From: Rallus limicola
Lineage: Eukaryota > Chordata > Aves > Gruiformes > Rallidae
DNA: 64,000 bases
Assembly: GCA_022605955.1 (NCBI GenBank)
Contig: JAKCOZ010000001.1
Span: 100,162,211-100,226,210 of the forward strand
Direction: 5' to 3'
Part shown: piece after piece, positions 35,736 through 47,663 of the stretch
Numbering within the stretch: position 1 is the first letter of the stretch
Layout of the letters: each line of letters starts with the position of its first letter
The notes under the pieces: generated by a model
What the model was told of the DNA's origin: nothing
Database searches by the model: none
The model's input: only the letters and a program-made list of their open reading frames with translations
Program-made: the position numbers and the translations under genes

Positions 35736-37658
35736 ACTGAATCTTTTGAATAAGCAAATAGAACCAAGACTAAAATTAATTTTAACAGGAGAGGTGTATA
35801 TAGTGTATGCATTTCCTGTCATATCTAGTTCTTCTAGGTGGAAAGTCACAATATATTGTTTTAATATTTTAATCTGTAACAAAATCAGTATACAGTAAAT
35901 AACTAATTTAGTGTTTATAGAATATTTTCCAAGGCTTAAAATAGCCACAGTGCTAAGTGCTTCATGAATACCATTCATAAAAATATTGATTTTGCTTGGT
36001 AGATCAGCCATTTAATAAGACAACCTGAGACCATCCATTTGTTCTTCAGTCTTGATAAAAATTACTATATTGCTTTCCATATATAAGCTCAAAAGGAATT
36101 CTGGGATAAGGGCATGGAACATTTTCTTTTTTTTTGCTTATAAGAATTCTAAGGAATGTGCTGTATGCATTTTATAAAAGTGTCTCAGACTTCATTTGAA
36201 AATATCCATAGGAGTAGTATCACTACTTCATGATGACTTGTCCCATCAAATACCCAAAGTTATTAACTCTTAATTTAAAATTGCCTAATCATTTCTGGCC
36301 ATCTGTTCTTGTTCTCTGTTAAACTGGAATCCATTGTCTGTACTCCATTTTCTCCCTGCAGAGGTGCTTCTGTGTTGCATCTAATTTGATTCTTAAGAAC
36401 ATGATACTTCACTGCGCCCTGCCTGTGAGACTTTGCATTTCTTACTATTCTTACATGTACAGCTAAGCATTCCTATTCCCTTTATTTAACTACAGCATCT
36501 CACTAAGGACTCTTTGAATTACATGTCCATTTTAACCTTCAGAGACAGAATTTTCCAGAAGATGGTCCTCATTCTTTAGTATTTCTTCTCACTTGCAGTT
36601 TCTACCATAACTTAGTTGTGTTTAGGCAGATTTCAAGTAAGAGTGGGACTAAACATCAATGACCATCAAATGGCTGATAGCCATCTGCTTCATTTCCTTC
36701 TGTTTCTGTCAATTGCTGCACACCTGAGTGGCTGCTTGGGGAATGGGAGGGGCACAGTTACTTCAAATTCACTCCACACTTTCCCCTGCAAAATAGCTAT
36801 TAAAAAATGTTTAATACTGCTCAAATATCAGCTCTTCTGGGAATATTCAAGCACAAAAAGCTGAAATGAATTTGAAATTTCAATCACAGTTATGACTGTG
36901 ATGGGAATAAATGACAAGGAAAGTGAAGTTTTCAGTACCATCCTCTTCAGTGCATCAAATTACACAAGCAGAAAAATCCCTCCTAAATATAGGGATTGCT
37001 TATACATTAGTGGAATAAATGGGAATTGGGGTTGAGCTTTGTTTGTCTTCATTTTCTTTGTTGCCATATTTTGATATACTGATGTAGTCAGCTAGTGGAG
37101 GAAGGTATTAAGGGGTCATTATACTCTCTTTTTCCACTGCCGATGTGACTGAGCTTTTCCCTAACTAGCTGATTTTAATCCCTAATTGCAACTGAAAGTA
37201 CCCAGCAAAAAGCTTATGTTTTAAGAAATTATTTATAGATCCATCCACAAATTTTATACTTGCCGAAAGAGACAGTAAGAGCAGCATATAGTGGTATGAA
37301 AGTTTTGTTTGAATGAATCAAATTTGCATGTATTTGTATTGTGAAATTAACTCCATAAGTAACACATGGACTGTATGATCAGACAATGTAAGCAGATTTT
37401 TGACAACATCTTTAGTCTTTGTGTGGCTTGCCTCTTTAGCCTTTTTATTTGACTTCAACTAATCAGATATGCGCTGGTGAATCTCTGTTACATCCTTGGA
37501 GATAAAATTAGTTAAAACTCAGCCTGGGTCAATGTAATAATTAGGCATTATGGCTACCATAGCTATTGCTATCTGTCAGTATCTGAATCAGTTGAATACA
37601 TTTAATTCAATATATAAGCACAGGATGGGGATGGTAGCCTGTATGCACTAAAGAAGAA
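35736..37658. other. AT-rich non-coding stretch, no gene seen
   Basis: No supported gene. The frame at 35703-36011 (minus, 102 codons) partly overlaps the CR1 tail and shows no domain. No repeat family was identified in the remainder. Confidence 0.6.
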
Positions 37659-37663
37659 AGCCC
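37659..37663. repeat. Target-site duplication, left copy (LTR C)
   Basis: AGCCC directly precedes the LTR and is matched by AGCCC at 38809-38813 directly after it. Five base pairs is the duplication length known for ERVL-type integration. Confidence 0.75.
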
Positions 37664-38808
37664 TGCAGTCATTTGACCCTGGCTGGAGGCCAGATGCCCA
37701 CCAAAGCCACTCTATCATTCCCCTTTTATGCTGGACAGGGAAGAAAATATATATTGAGAGGCTCAGGAGTTGAGATGAGGACAGGGAGAGATCATTCCTC
37801 AATCAGCATCATGGACAAAACAGACTTAACACATACAAAAGGAAAGAAACTCTCTGATTTATGACACTGCACTGCACGCCCAGTGACACCGGAGTCAGGT
37901 AATGAGAAGTGTGACCAGATCTTAAAGCACCTCCCCCCACCCATCCCTTCTTAGCAGACTTTATTTTAGTCATGATTTTGCTCCCTTCTCCCCACTGAGT
38001 GTCATAGGGGAAGACGGGGATGGGGGTTTTGGCTGTTTCCTCACAAGTTGTTTTCCTTCTTAGCTAGGGGGGAGGTGGGAGCATTCCTTACACTCTTTCT
38101 CTGCTCCAGCGTGGGGTCCCACCCATGGGAGACAGTCCTCCATGAACTTCTCTAGTGTGAATCCTTTCCCACAGTTTTCCATGGGGTTTCATCTCTTCAT
38201 CATCTTCCCCAGGGTGCATCACTTCTATGGGGTACAGTCTCTCAGGCCCACGTTGCTCAAGTCTGATCCCCCAAAAAGTCACAAGTTCCCCCCAGCAAAC
38301 CTGCTCCAGCATGGGCCTCTCTCATTCTCTCTCTCTCCGTTGGCTGCAGGTCCTGCCAGGAGCTTGCTCCAACACAGATGATAGCACCTTCCATATGTCT
38401 CCACTCGCTCCAGCATGGGGCCTCTCCATGGACTGCAGGTGGTCTTTGCTCCTGGTCATCTTCCATAGGCTGCAGGGACATCTTTCTCTCCAGCACCTGG
38501 AGTGCCTCCTCCCCCTTTTCTTCACTGGCCTTGGTGCCTGCACAGTTTCTTACATCTTCTCACCTCCTTCTCTAGTGGCAAAAAGTGGCTGCTAGTGCTT
38601 TGTTTGGTGTTTTTTTCTTAAATGTGATTCCCAGAGTCACTGTGACTGTTGCTGATGGGCTAAGCCTTGGTCAGCAGTGGGTCTGGCCCTGAGCCCAGCT
38701 GGTGCTTGCTCTGTCAGGCCTGCAGAGAGCTTCCGGCTGCTTCTTGCAGAAGCTGCCCCTGTGCAATCCCCCTTCTCCACCAGAATCCTGTCAGGCAAAA
38801 CCACAACA
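37664..38808 (-). mobile_element. Solo ERVL-like LTR, complete (copy C)
   Basis: A full-length LTR of about 1.15 kb with no internal retroviral sequence on either side, so a solo LTR left by recombination between the two LTRs of a provirus. It reads on the minus strand: the plus-strand left edge carries the decayed LTR 3' terminus ('ttgaccctggctggaggcc') and the right edge ends '...aaaaccacaaca', the LTR 5' terminus. It shares ordered blocks with the other copies: 'ccaccaaagcc', 'aggacagggagagatca', 'ctccagcgtggggtccca' and 'ctccatgaacttctct'. The CCAAT box seen in copy A is mutated here (near 38650). The many overlapping frames in 38088-38595 follow from its C/T-rich composition and are not genes. 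Confidence 0.9.
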
Positions 38809-38813
38809 AGCCC
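38809..38813. repeat. Target-site duplication, right copy (LTR C)
   Basis: AGCCC, an exact match to the left copy at 37659-37663. Confidence 0.75.
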
Positions 38814-39245
38814 CTAGCTGCCTGATAGTGGTGCAGAGGCATGCTGGTAGATGATGATATAGTTAGGAGATGGCCACTGGTGAGATCTGAACTAGGAAAG
38901 ATTTGTATTGGCCTCCCCATTTTTACTTATGAGGTTTCCTATAACTATTCGCTGATTAGATAGAGTTGTGATGAATCAGATTGCTTTCCCTATTTTCTTT
39001 CTTGTGCCTGATTTGTACTAGCTCATTCCCAGCTAAGTCACTTGCAGTGTTGCCTGTGACTGCTTTACGTTTTGATCATATATTATGATCAAATTAATTT
39101 ATGTGTAAGATCTTTAATGCTCAAAATTCTGGTTTTGCAGTCAGCTTGGAAGAAAGTACTGTAATGTGAGGTGCAGGATATCCTTCACTGGGTAGAAACA
39201 TTCAACTATCTAACAGTAAAGAGCATTATTTTTATATTCCTACCT
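38814..39245. other. Non-coding stretch, nothing recognised
   Basis: No gene or repeat family recognised between the solo LTR and the next CR1. A CR1-like start could lie slightly upstream of 39246 but is too diverged to place. Confidence 0.55.
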
Positions 39246-39725
39246 GAAGTACTGTGCCCGGTTCTCAGTTCCTCAGTACAAGGAAGAGAGAGATATACTG
39301 GAGACAGCTCTGAAAAGAGCTGTTAAGATAAAATGACTGGAGCATCTCTCATATGGGGAAAAGCTGTGAGGGTACTTAGCTTAGATAAGGCTCAAGAGGA
39401 TCTTATTAATATGTATTATTACCTTAAGGGAAGATGGAAAGAGTACATAGCCAGAGTCGCTTTAGTGGGGCCCATTGACAGGACAGGAGGCAATGGGCAG
39501 AAATTTAAATACAGAGGCTCTGTCTGAGCATATCGATAACATATTTTTCTATGGGGGGTAGCTGAGTACTGGCATGGGTTGCACAGGGAAGTTGTGGAGT
39601 CTCCATCCTTGAAGATACTAAAAAGTTGTCTTGACATGTTTCTGGCCAACTGGCTCTAGGCAGCCCTGCTGAGGAGGAAGGCTCTACCAGAAGACCGGCA
39701 GGGGTCCTTTCAGTGCTTCCATGTT
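39246..39725 (+). mobile_element. CR1 LINE, 5'-truncated, old copy
   Basis: A sense CR1 3' region. It starts at the 'gtactgtgcccggttctcag' block, continues through 'cagctctgaaaagagctg' and 'gggaagttgtggagtctccatc', and ends near 39725 in a decayed 'ggtcctttcagtgcttcc' where the family has 'ggtcccttccaacc'. The terminal 8-bp repeats are not clear. Frames are broken (39333-39527 is the longest), so the copy is old and inactive. Confidence 0.85.
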
Positions 39726-40181
39726 TTGGTCTTCATCTGTTAAAAAAGATATGTTAATATTTCAGTATATAACTTTATATGGGAAAGTGTTGAAGTATGA
39801 CTAGATCTGGAAAAAAGACTTTTTACTTTAAATTCCACTAATTTCTTAAAATGTTTCCCTTCTTGATTCTGCTTTCAGGTTGTGGAAGGTGACATTCTGT
39901 GGTTGCTCTGGAAAGCAATTACCTCACTAGTCCTTTATGTCAGTAGCACGAAGGGACCATCCCCATACCACTGATCAGTAAATGTAGCACATGCTTAATG
40001 CGTAGCAATCAGGAATTCAGAAACAAGGGGGAAGTGTGTGTTTAGTCTGCCTATTTTCTTGGCAGGAGGTGGACTCTCCCTCGATAAACAGAGAACTGAA
40101 TCATCGACTGAAGTCTAACTGCAGGTCATAGATGGGCAATTTCTTATTCTGTTCTGAACATCTGAGTTGAGTAGAAAGCAG
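39726..40181. other. Non-coding stretch, nothing recognised
   Basis: No gene or repeat family recognised. Confidence 0.55.
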
Positions 40182-40244
40182 AAACCCCCTTTTTGGCAAT
40201 AAATAAATGGGAAGCACAAAACCCCTTTCTGGCAATAAATAAAT
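40182..40244. repeat. Two-copy ~36-bp tandem duplication
   Basis: Two adjacent copies of a unit reading about AAACCCCCTTTTTGGCAATA then AATAAATG, with a few mismatches. They lie immediately before a TG/TA microsatellite. Confidence 0.85.
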
Positions 40245-40245
40245 G

Positions 40246-40279
<34 letters not shown>

Positions 40280-40280
40280 G
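40245..40280. repeat. Microsatellite, (TG)n(TA)n
   Basis: A short TG run grades into about 14 TA units. It is probably polymorphic. The minus-strand frames over it are repeat artefacts (repeated Ile-Tyr). Confidence 0.95.
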
Positions 40281-43134
40281 CTGTTGAGTGAATTTGACTT
40301 TCTTACCACTTCTTGTTGCTGTATCATAAATGTATCCATCTATATAACTACCTCTGGTCCTCTTACAGGGAGGTAAGGGGTGAGACATGGCTATATGTAG
40401 TGACTACAAATACTTTACAAAAAGAATAAGTAACTCTTTCCTGGTTTATGTTAAAACTGAAGCGAATGTAGTTGTTTGATGATCATGTAGCAGAAAGAAC
40501 AGGGTGTGATAGATATTACTGCCAGCTGCGAACCAGTGGTGAATGTGATTTGTGTTTTGCTTTACAGGCAGTGACTGTTTGTCCCCACTTGTTTAGCAGA
40601 GGCTATGGTTCTGTACAGGGCATGGCCAGAGGAGATACATACTTCTCTTGAGCTCCCAGTATGTTACTGAGACTTCCTCAGAATTAAATGAGGTCTGACG
40701 ATTCACCGTGCTAAGTAAATATTGTGTAATTATGCTAAATCTAAAGAATCCCCCTCCCGGGTTTTTTTTTGGTAGAGAGACTGTCTTTTTCCTGGTTCAA
40801 TAGAGAAATTTTCATGCTAGCTTACTAATCCTTTCTGGTCCAGTCGTAGTTGCTACTACTTACTCACTTCCTTAGTATCATAAGTTTCATTCATGTTACA
40901 AGAGAATTAAATTTTACTAATATTTGTTGTGATTGTATTCTCTGTGATTTTCAATACCTGTTTATATATTATATAGCCTGGAAGAACTTGACAAGGTTCT
41001 CTGGTCTCTCTGTTATTAATGCCTGTATATTTTTGAACTCCTAGACAAATTAGTACAGGGAAAACAAAGGAAACATTTGTTCCTCATGTGTGATGGTCAC
41101 TAACAAGCAAGGTTGATTTGCTTTTCCTTTCAGTCTGCCCCAAGACAGAATGGGTAGAATTAGTCTTTATCTCCAACACATATTGATAACAGCAATACAC
41201 AGGATTATTGCAGGAGACTTGTTACTTGTTAACGTTTTGCTTCCATATGCCTCGGAAAACAAAACTGGAAGTAAATCTGCAGTTAGAAGTCATGGGACAA
41301 CACCTAATCTGACTGTATGATTGTAGCACCAAGAATATGAAGCCTTAGTTTAAATCAAAATTTAATTTTGCATCATTTAAGTATATGTTTATATACATTT
41401 AATTACATATGCATTTTCCTATTATTAGTATTTTTTCACCCTTTAAGCAATACAAATTTAAGTCCAATACAAAATATCTCGAAGCTTATTTTGCAGTCAG
41501 CTCTTAGCGATTGACTAATCTCTCTTCAACCAGTTTCAGTTGATGCCAGACTACAGAGATTGATCTAGTAGTAGTAGTACTTGGAAGGAGACTGCTAGGG
41601 AATGCAATATGTTTGCAAACACGAATATTTCATGCACACAAGTTAAGGTCATAGTAGGAAAGCAAGAAATTTAGAACAGTTGTCTACCTGTGCTATAAAA
41701 AGCAAGTGTTAAGTTCCTAGTTGTGTGACTAAACAAGCACATTTGCTGCCAAGGAAAGTGGAGGAGTATGCTATAAAAGTCAAATATTCTTCTCTCCCAG
41801 TAGAAATAAGAGAGCATAGCTTTCATCAAAAAAATGGTTTAGCTTTTATTTAAGGAAGGTTGAAAAGAGAAATGTCATTTTCAAGCATATTAAGGAAATT
41901 ATAAAACTAATTATGTAAGGAAATTAAAATAATTGAAAATAAATCAAAATTAATTGGCAGCTGCCACTCTTTCTAATTTACTTTGTTGCATCTAGAAATT
42001 GCCAGAACTGAAGGTAGGGTGTAAAATGGCATGCCTGTTTCACAGCACTGGCTGGACAGACTCCCACCAGAAAACCACATCAGAGTAATTGTGGATGCCC
42101 TGTGTCAACTCATTCATCAGACCACCTTCTGATCCACTACACTTAAATTTTATGCAGTATTTCCATTTTGCAAAGAATTGTTTCCCTAAATTGTTTTGAA
42201 GTTGCTATGTCTTTGTTTTCCAGCTGTGATCTAGCTGACCTGTAATGGAACGAAAATGTAAAAATGACATTCATGTCATTTCATTGGTATCACTAACAAT
42301 TTTTTTTTTTTTTGCCATGAAGGAAAAAGCAATAGTGGGTCTTGGAGAGTACAGTGCTCATGGGAACACAGAAATCAAGGTTTAATTGAGATTACGGTAC
42401 TCTTTCTTTCTAGGCAGGATCAGTCAAGATTCAAACCACATGACCATAATCCTCTGGTTTTGAAAAAGCTAAAAGTTTTCTTTTTGAGAGGAGGAGCTGA
42501 TGTAGAACTGCATCTCGCAGAAGCCTAAGTATAAGACTTGTCAGAAAAGTCAAAACACATGTTAAACCTTTTCATGGTGAAAGTAGATATGAACCAATTT
42601 TCTGTGAGCGCTGTCCAGAGCATTAGTCTTCTCAAGTGCCTAAGAGAAAAGCTTGTGGATGAATGTAGTGCTTCAAAGTGAAGTGACAAACCTTGAATGA
42701 CTGCCCAGAGTAAAAATACTAGGTGCTTTGGAAAGCTCTTGGTTCTGAGATGACCCACACAAATTTGAAATGCTGTTTTTATAATGCCAGCGTACATTCT
42801 GCTAGAGTAGGTAATAATGAGTCAAGGGTATCAGCTCCTATTAACTTTGAAATTATTTGGAATATGAATTTTTTAATGATTTGAGGCTGCTCTTACGGTA
42901 TGCATGCTAATTTAAATATGACATTTCAGCAAGAGATGTGCTAAACAAACTGCAGTTCATGAATTACAGAACTCTATAAAGGTCATTATTTAATGTGATA
43001 GATAAAAGGTGTCTGAAGGACATATACCTTCAGATAATGGCACTGGAGAGAGTTTTGAGATGCTTTATGAAGAGATGGATCATATTATCAGTTCTAATCA
43101 GATTAATTCAAAATACCAATCTGTGCTGGGTAAT
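40281..43134. other. AT-rich non-coding stretch, no gene seen
   Basis: No supported gene. A 20-bp near-palindrome (AAATGACAT, 2-nt gap, ATGTCATTT) lies at 42262-42281, and a T run of about a dozen bases at 42299-42313. Frames at 42525-42797 (minus, 90 codons) and 40850-41044 (plus) have no recognised motif. Confidence 0.6.
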
Positions 43135-43200
43135 GTGAAGAAATGGAGCAACTGGAAAGTGGCTTACCTAGCTCACACAGCAAGTCTAGCCTTGCTTTGA
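43135..43200 (+). repeat. Possible MIR-like SINE scrap
   Basis: 'gaaatggagcaactg', then 'aagtggcttacct', then 'ctcacacagcaagtct' follows the order of the MIR core (a GAAACTGAG-like block, an AAGTGACTTGCC-like block, then GGTCACACAGC-like). It is diverged and truncated on both sides. The similarity is clearer than that at 16300-16380. The overlapping 63-codon frame at 43009-43200 has no domain. Confidence 0.4.
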
Positions 43201-43599
43201 GAATGAATCTAAAATTCTACGTGACCTTAGAAATGGTGTCTTTGTTTGGTCATCCTCTCATTGCTCATAGTTTCCATGATGACGTACTCCATAGTTTTCC
43301 CAGGACTGAGGTGAGGTGAGCTGGACTGGTCTTTAGATTTCTTGAGCCTCCTTCTTACCTTAGTGTATAATGTTTGCCTATTTCTAGATATGAGAAGCAT
43401 CCCACAGTCATCACAATCTGTAAGAGATGATAGAGGGGCCTCGGTCAATGATACTTCAGCGCCTTCAGATATATTCTGTCTGGATCCTGGAACGTGCGTA
43501 TGACTTTTCTACAATGGGTAGTACTTCCCTATGGTTTGTTACCTCTAGGGACCTGGGAGACCTGACAACAGACCCTGCTAAGAATGGATGAGGCAACAG
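43201..43599. other. Non-coding stretch, nothing recognised
   Basis: No gene or clear repeat family. The last ~50 bp may already be CR1-like, but too diverged to call. Confidence 0.5.
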
Positions 43600-43717
43600 A
43601 TTGTGGGCATCAGTTGTCCCACTCTTCACTGTGCTGGTGCAGCCTCACTTTGAGTACTGTGTGCAGTTTTGGGCTCCACAGTACAAGAGGGACACAAAAC
43701 TGTTGAAGAGTGTCACC
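43600..43717 (+). mobile_element. CR1 LINE internal fragment
   Basis: A sense CR1 piece carrying 'gcatcagttgtcccactctt', 'gcagcctcactttgagtact', 'tgtgcagttttgggctccac' and 'agtacaagagggac', which is the [15 protein letters not shown]-type coding block. It stops at 43717 without reaching the 3' end, so it was truncated on both sides by later deletion or rearrangement. Confidence 0.85.
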
Positions 43718-45774
43718 CTGCTATGACTCCATAATAATCCCAGTGGCATTACAGCTCTGCAGCCATGCATGAGCTTCTCATTCCTCCTGTTTGTCACATG
43801 TTACCTGTTTGTGTATATTTGATACATGTACATATCACAGATATTTCTATAGATTTTTCTTTCTGTTACCCTGAGTCACAGTAACTCTGAATCAGCATCC
43901 TGAATCTGTGCTTTAGATGACCTCAAAACAACAAAGTGGACTGATGGGGAAGAAAGATGGTAATGGAAAAGATATTCCTGCTTCCCTCCCACCCTCCTCC
44001 CTCAAAAAAAAAAAAAAAAAATTTGCAGATTGTGCTCAGAACTGAGCAGAATGAAACCATGTGTAAAAATCAGGTGATAAACACTGTTGTGGACACATGA
44101 ACTGATGATACTCAGATAGATGTACAGTCACAATGCCCATTTCTTTCTGTTGATTGCATCCAGAGCTTCTATCAACATGTGGAACTACTAACTCATGAAG
44201 GGGGCTCCACATGACAGTATCCAGAGTTTAGACATGTGCATACTGCTCAATGGCTTTCATGAATATCCAGCATCTTGAATGATAACGATAAAGTCTTGAT
44301 TTTTCTCGTGTTGTTTTTTTTTTTTTCATAGATCGGTAAATTCAAATTTCTGCTGCTATGACTGTGTGTGGATCTGAATCTGCTGTAAATAATTACTCAA
44401 AAAACGCAGCAAGCAGATTGTTCCCAAAATAAATGTTAAACTCTTGTTATTTTTAGAATGATTCATCTTTAAGGTTCTCTTTTCTGGATTTTGAAAATTC
44501 AAAGTTGGTGAGATTGCTGTACCTTAGGCAGATGCTTTACAGACAGCTGCATGGTTAAATATATGCATTCTAACCATTTTACTTTTGATTAGCAAATTGG
44601 GAACCTCAATTGCTTATTCTTCTTTGCATAATTTATCATATCTCAGATACCTTAGATTATACCTTATATCTACTGGAGTATAAAGGTTTTTTTGTAGCTG
44701 TTGCACATACTTAGGAAATTTTTGATAAGCAAGTTTTGGGGATTTTTTTATTTTTTTTTAATAACATATTGCATACAGAATGTATGAAGGAAATGTTAGT
44801 CCTTTCAATTTAACTGCTTAAAAGATGAAGGTAAATGGTGAAGCCTGAATAAAATGACAATGTGATAACTGAAAGTACCAATTACATAGGGTGCCATTAT
44901 TTTTAAAGCTGGAGGAGTATATTGTGATCATCGTGTTCAATTACCAATAAATTTATTGTCCTGATCCACTTTTCCTTCTGACCATACTATCTTTCATGAA
45001 AAAATATCTGTTTGATGGCAAAAGCGATTATACCATTTATCAGTTTGTGGAAAAAGACTGTGAAAGATTAAGAAACGATGTTCCCCCGTCCATTTCTCCT
45101 CCCCTGATTTTCTAAGCAAAATGTTTTTTATACGTTGTCTATTTTTCTTGTTAAGATCAAAACAAAAAAAATTTTTAAGTTCTACATATAGGACTATGCA
45201 TTGCTAAATATATTCCTACTTTATGAAAGATATATTATAGCTGGTAAGTATCTCCTGAATTATTTTTTTTATTAAGAAAGTACTGAGATTTCGTATCTAC
45301 ATCACAAAATATGAAATTACTTTCAAATATGAGAAAATAAATATGCTGATCAAAACTCATAATACTTGCCAATATTAAACATGCTGTTTTTTGTTACTTA
45401 TTCTAAACTGCTTCAAGAGGTAGAGAAGTGGAAAACAGTAAAATATACAAAGGGGATGTCTATAAAAAAAGTTGTAATGCTGCTGATTTAATGATGCTGC
45501 CAATAGCACATGACTGACAAAAAAATCTTCCAAGTTAAAAAAAATAAACAATCATCACTTATGAATTCCATAGAAAATTTTGGAGTAGTTATAATATCTT
45601 CAAGAAGCTAAATCCATGAAAAATAATTGGAATAGTATTGATGTTAGAATATCAGTAACAAATAGGATATTGTGGCCTGTCCAACCTATCAGATGATATG
45701 ATTACTTTTAAAAAAAATTATAAGTTATGTGCTAAATATACTTTAATTGATTACTAGGAGCAACATAGATCTTT
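43718..45774. other. AT-rich non-coding stretch, no gene seen
   Basis: No gene and no open frame above 60 codons. The first 80 bp are moderately GC-rich and unassigned. An 18-A run follows a C/T-rich stretch at 44004-44021. Confidence 0.65.
44004..44021. repeat. Poly-A run of 18
   Basis: An uninterrupted run of 18 A residues preceded by a CCTCC-type pyrimidine stretch. I see no processed-transcript sequence upstream that would make it a retrocopy tail. Confidence 0.9.
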
Positions 45775-45890
45775 GGAGGCCCCATCCCTGGAGATATTCA
45801 AGGTCAGGCTTGATGGGACTCTAAGTCACCTGATCTAGTGAAGATGTCCTTGCTTACTGCAGGGGGGTTGAACTAGATGACCTCTATGTT
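45775..45890 (+). mobile_element. CR1 LINE 3' terminus, short copy
   Basis: The last ~115 bp of a sense CR1: 'ggaggccccatccctggaga', 'tattcaaggtcaggcttgat', then 'gggttgaactagatgacctc'. The final 8-bp repeats are lost. It belongs to a different CR1 subfamily from the 57-kb copy, judging by the 'ctgatctagtgaagatgtcc' phrase. Confidence 0.9.
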
Positions 45891-47618
45891 TCATCTTGAA
45901 GCATAATGCCAATGCTCATATTTTACTGAGAATAATTATTTCTTTGAATATGAAAAAGATTTTGTTATATGTGTCTATCTTTTTAGGTACTCTTTGTCCC
46001 TTTTTGCCTGTTTTGTGTTCTGCCTACAGATGTCCTTTTACAATTTCTGTATTCTCTGTTCTTTGTACTGTTGATTGTCTTGCTTAACACAGCTAGACTT
46101 GAGAGTCTGGGTGATCTGATAGTTTGAGTGTTATACTGGCAGAGTTAATTGAAGTTGTTGGCGATATTTGGTTTAGAAGATCCTCTTTTGGACACTTGAG
46201 AAAGAAATCAGTTCCCCTCTAGTCGTATGAGGTTTCTATTTGAATTTCCAGAGGGCTTTAATGACTTTCTTTTTAAATGTATTATATAATTAAACTTGTT
46301 ATGAAAGAAACATTTAGGTTTTTCTTCTGCTTTTTTGTAAGGGATAAAAAGGTATTTTTTCCTCCGTCCAAATGCTGTCCCTACAAATGTCAAAGTTCAG
46401 CAGTTACTGAGATGCCAAATCAAACAAAATTCCATAGCTGAGTCTGAAAAGAGACCTTTGAAATGGGAATCACATGAGCTTCTGAATATTGCATGCCACT
46501 CAGTAATAACAAAAATTCATAGTGGAAAATATCACTGAGCAGAAAAACTTTATTTTTTTGTGGAAATATAGACACATGTTTTCCCTAGATGTCATTAGTT
46601 GCTCATATTTCTAAACCAGGCCAATGCCCATTTCAGCAAGGAATCAAAAAAATTTTTATTTTTCAAAGTCTTGCATCAAAGATCTGGTCAGCTGAAAAAT
46701 ACAGTTGTGAGTCCATCCTCTATACCAGGATACTCAGTCAGAATGACAACTTTAAATTTGCATGTAAAACACTCATTACATACCTTAAAACTCCTCCTGG
46801 TAAGTGTGTTCCTGTTATATGTGTAAGGGCAGATTTGCATAACTTTTTCTTGTGTTTTTACAAGCTGAATAGATTTCAAGAGGTATCACATTTATCTATT
46901 ATTTTATAGGACTACACCAGAGAGAATAAAGCTTTTCTACAATGAAAAGAGAGTATATTTATGACTTAAAGTGAACAATATACATATTGTTATACTTTAT
47001 TACTTAAAATGAACAATATATTTTCTATCCTCTGCCAATACATTACAGCATTTTTTTGTGATTCTAGCTAATGAGATTATGATAATACTATTACTTATTT
47101 TTCAATTGCAGATAATTGTGATTTCAGACAACCCCCCAATATTTAGGAATTTACATTACTGAAAACCAGCTCATTTTAGTAGTTTCAGAATATGATATAT
47201 CCGTTTCCTTCTCTTTGAACTTAAGCAAGAACCTATTTCATGTTCTCATATTCTTCTAAATTATATGGATTGATATGAGTGTAAAAGAACCAAAAGCTCA
47301 TTTGAAATAGTACACAAATCCATGCTTCTTTCTCCTTCCTACATATCCAGAGGATGTTTGAACAGTGCCTTGATTGAGAACACTGAGCAGAGGATGACTC
47401 ATCAGGTAGTCTAACCTTGCAGAAATGTAAAAGCCTTTCATTTTGTACTTCTTCCCAGCTTGTTTTACAAGCTTACGGTGCTCCAGAAGGTGGTCCGTGC
47501 ACTTGCATATTGGTGTGAATATCTGAAAGGCTTTTTAAGAAGAGCAGGTGAAAACTGAGGTTTGAGCTAAAAGACAGATGTGCAAATAGACTGGGTAATG
47601 TGAGTGGCTTGCTTATAA
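45891..47618. other. AT-rich non-coding stretch, no gene seen
   Basis: No supported gene. Frames at 46589-46909 (106 codons), 46599-46826 and 46688-46879 overlap on both strands with no domain. A direct repeat lies at 46964-47020. Confidence 0.6.
46964..47020. repeat. 19-bp direct repeat, 38 bp apart
   Basis: ACTTAAAGTGAACAATATA (46964-46982) recurs with one mismatch at 47002-47020. Confidence 0.88.
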
Positions 47619-47663
47619 TTCTTATATATGCAACTTGCTTCCAATAAGTTGCATATATAAGAA
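47619..47663. repeat. Perfect 18-bp inverted repeat (hairpin)
   Basis: TTCTTATATATGCAACTT (47619-47636) and its exact reverse complement (47646-47663) flank a 9-nt loop. Pairing does not extend usefully beyond the stem on either side. It is the longest perfect inverted repeat I noticed in the window. It could be a small palindromic mobile-element relic, a folded RNA if transcribed, or a template-switch mutation product. Confidence 0.92.

Noticed and set aside
38088..38595. Frames of up to 122 codons on both strands
   Set aside because: They lie within a complete solo LTR and share its low-complexity modules with other copies.
40101..40388. Minus-strand frames with repeated Ile-Tyr
   Set aside because: They are translations of the TA microsatellite and the 36-bp duplication.
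44004..44021. Poly-A run as the tail of a processed pseudogene
   Set aside because: No transcript-like or gene-like sequence precedes it and no target-site duplication was seen.
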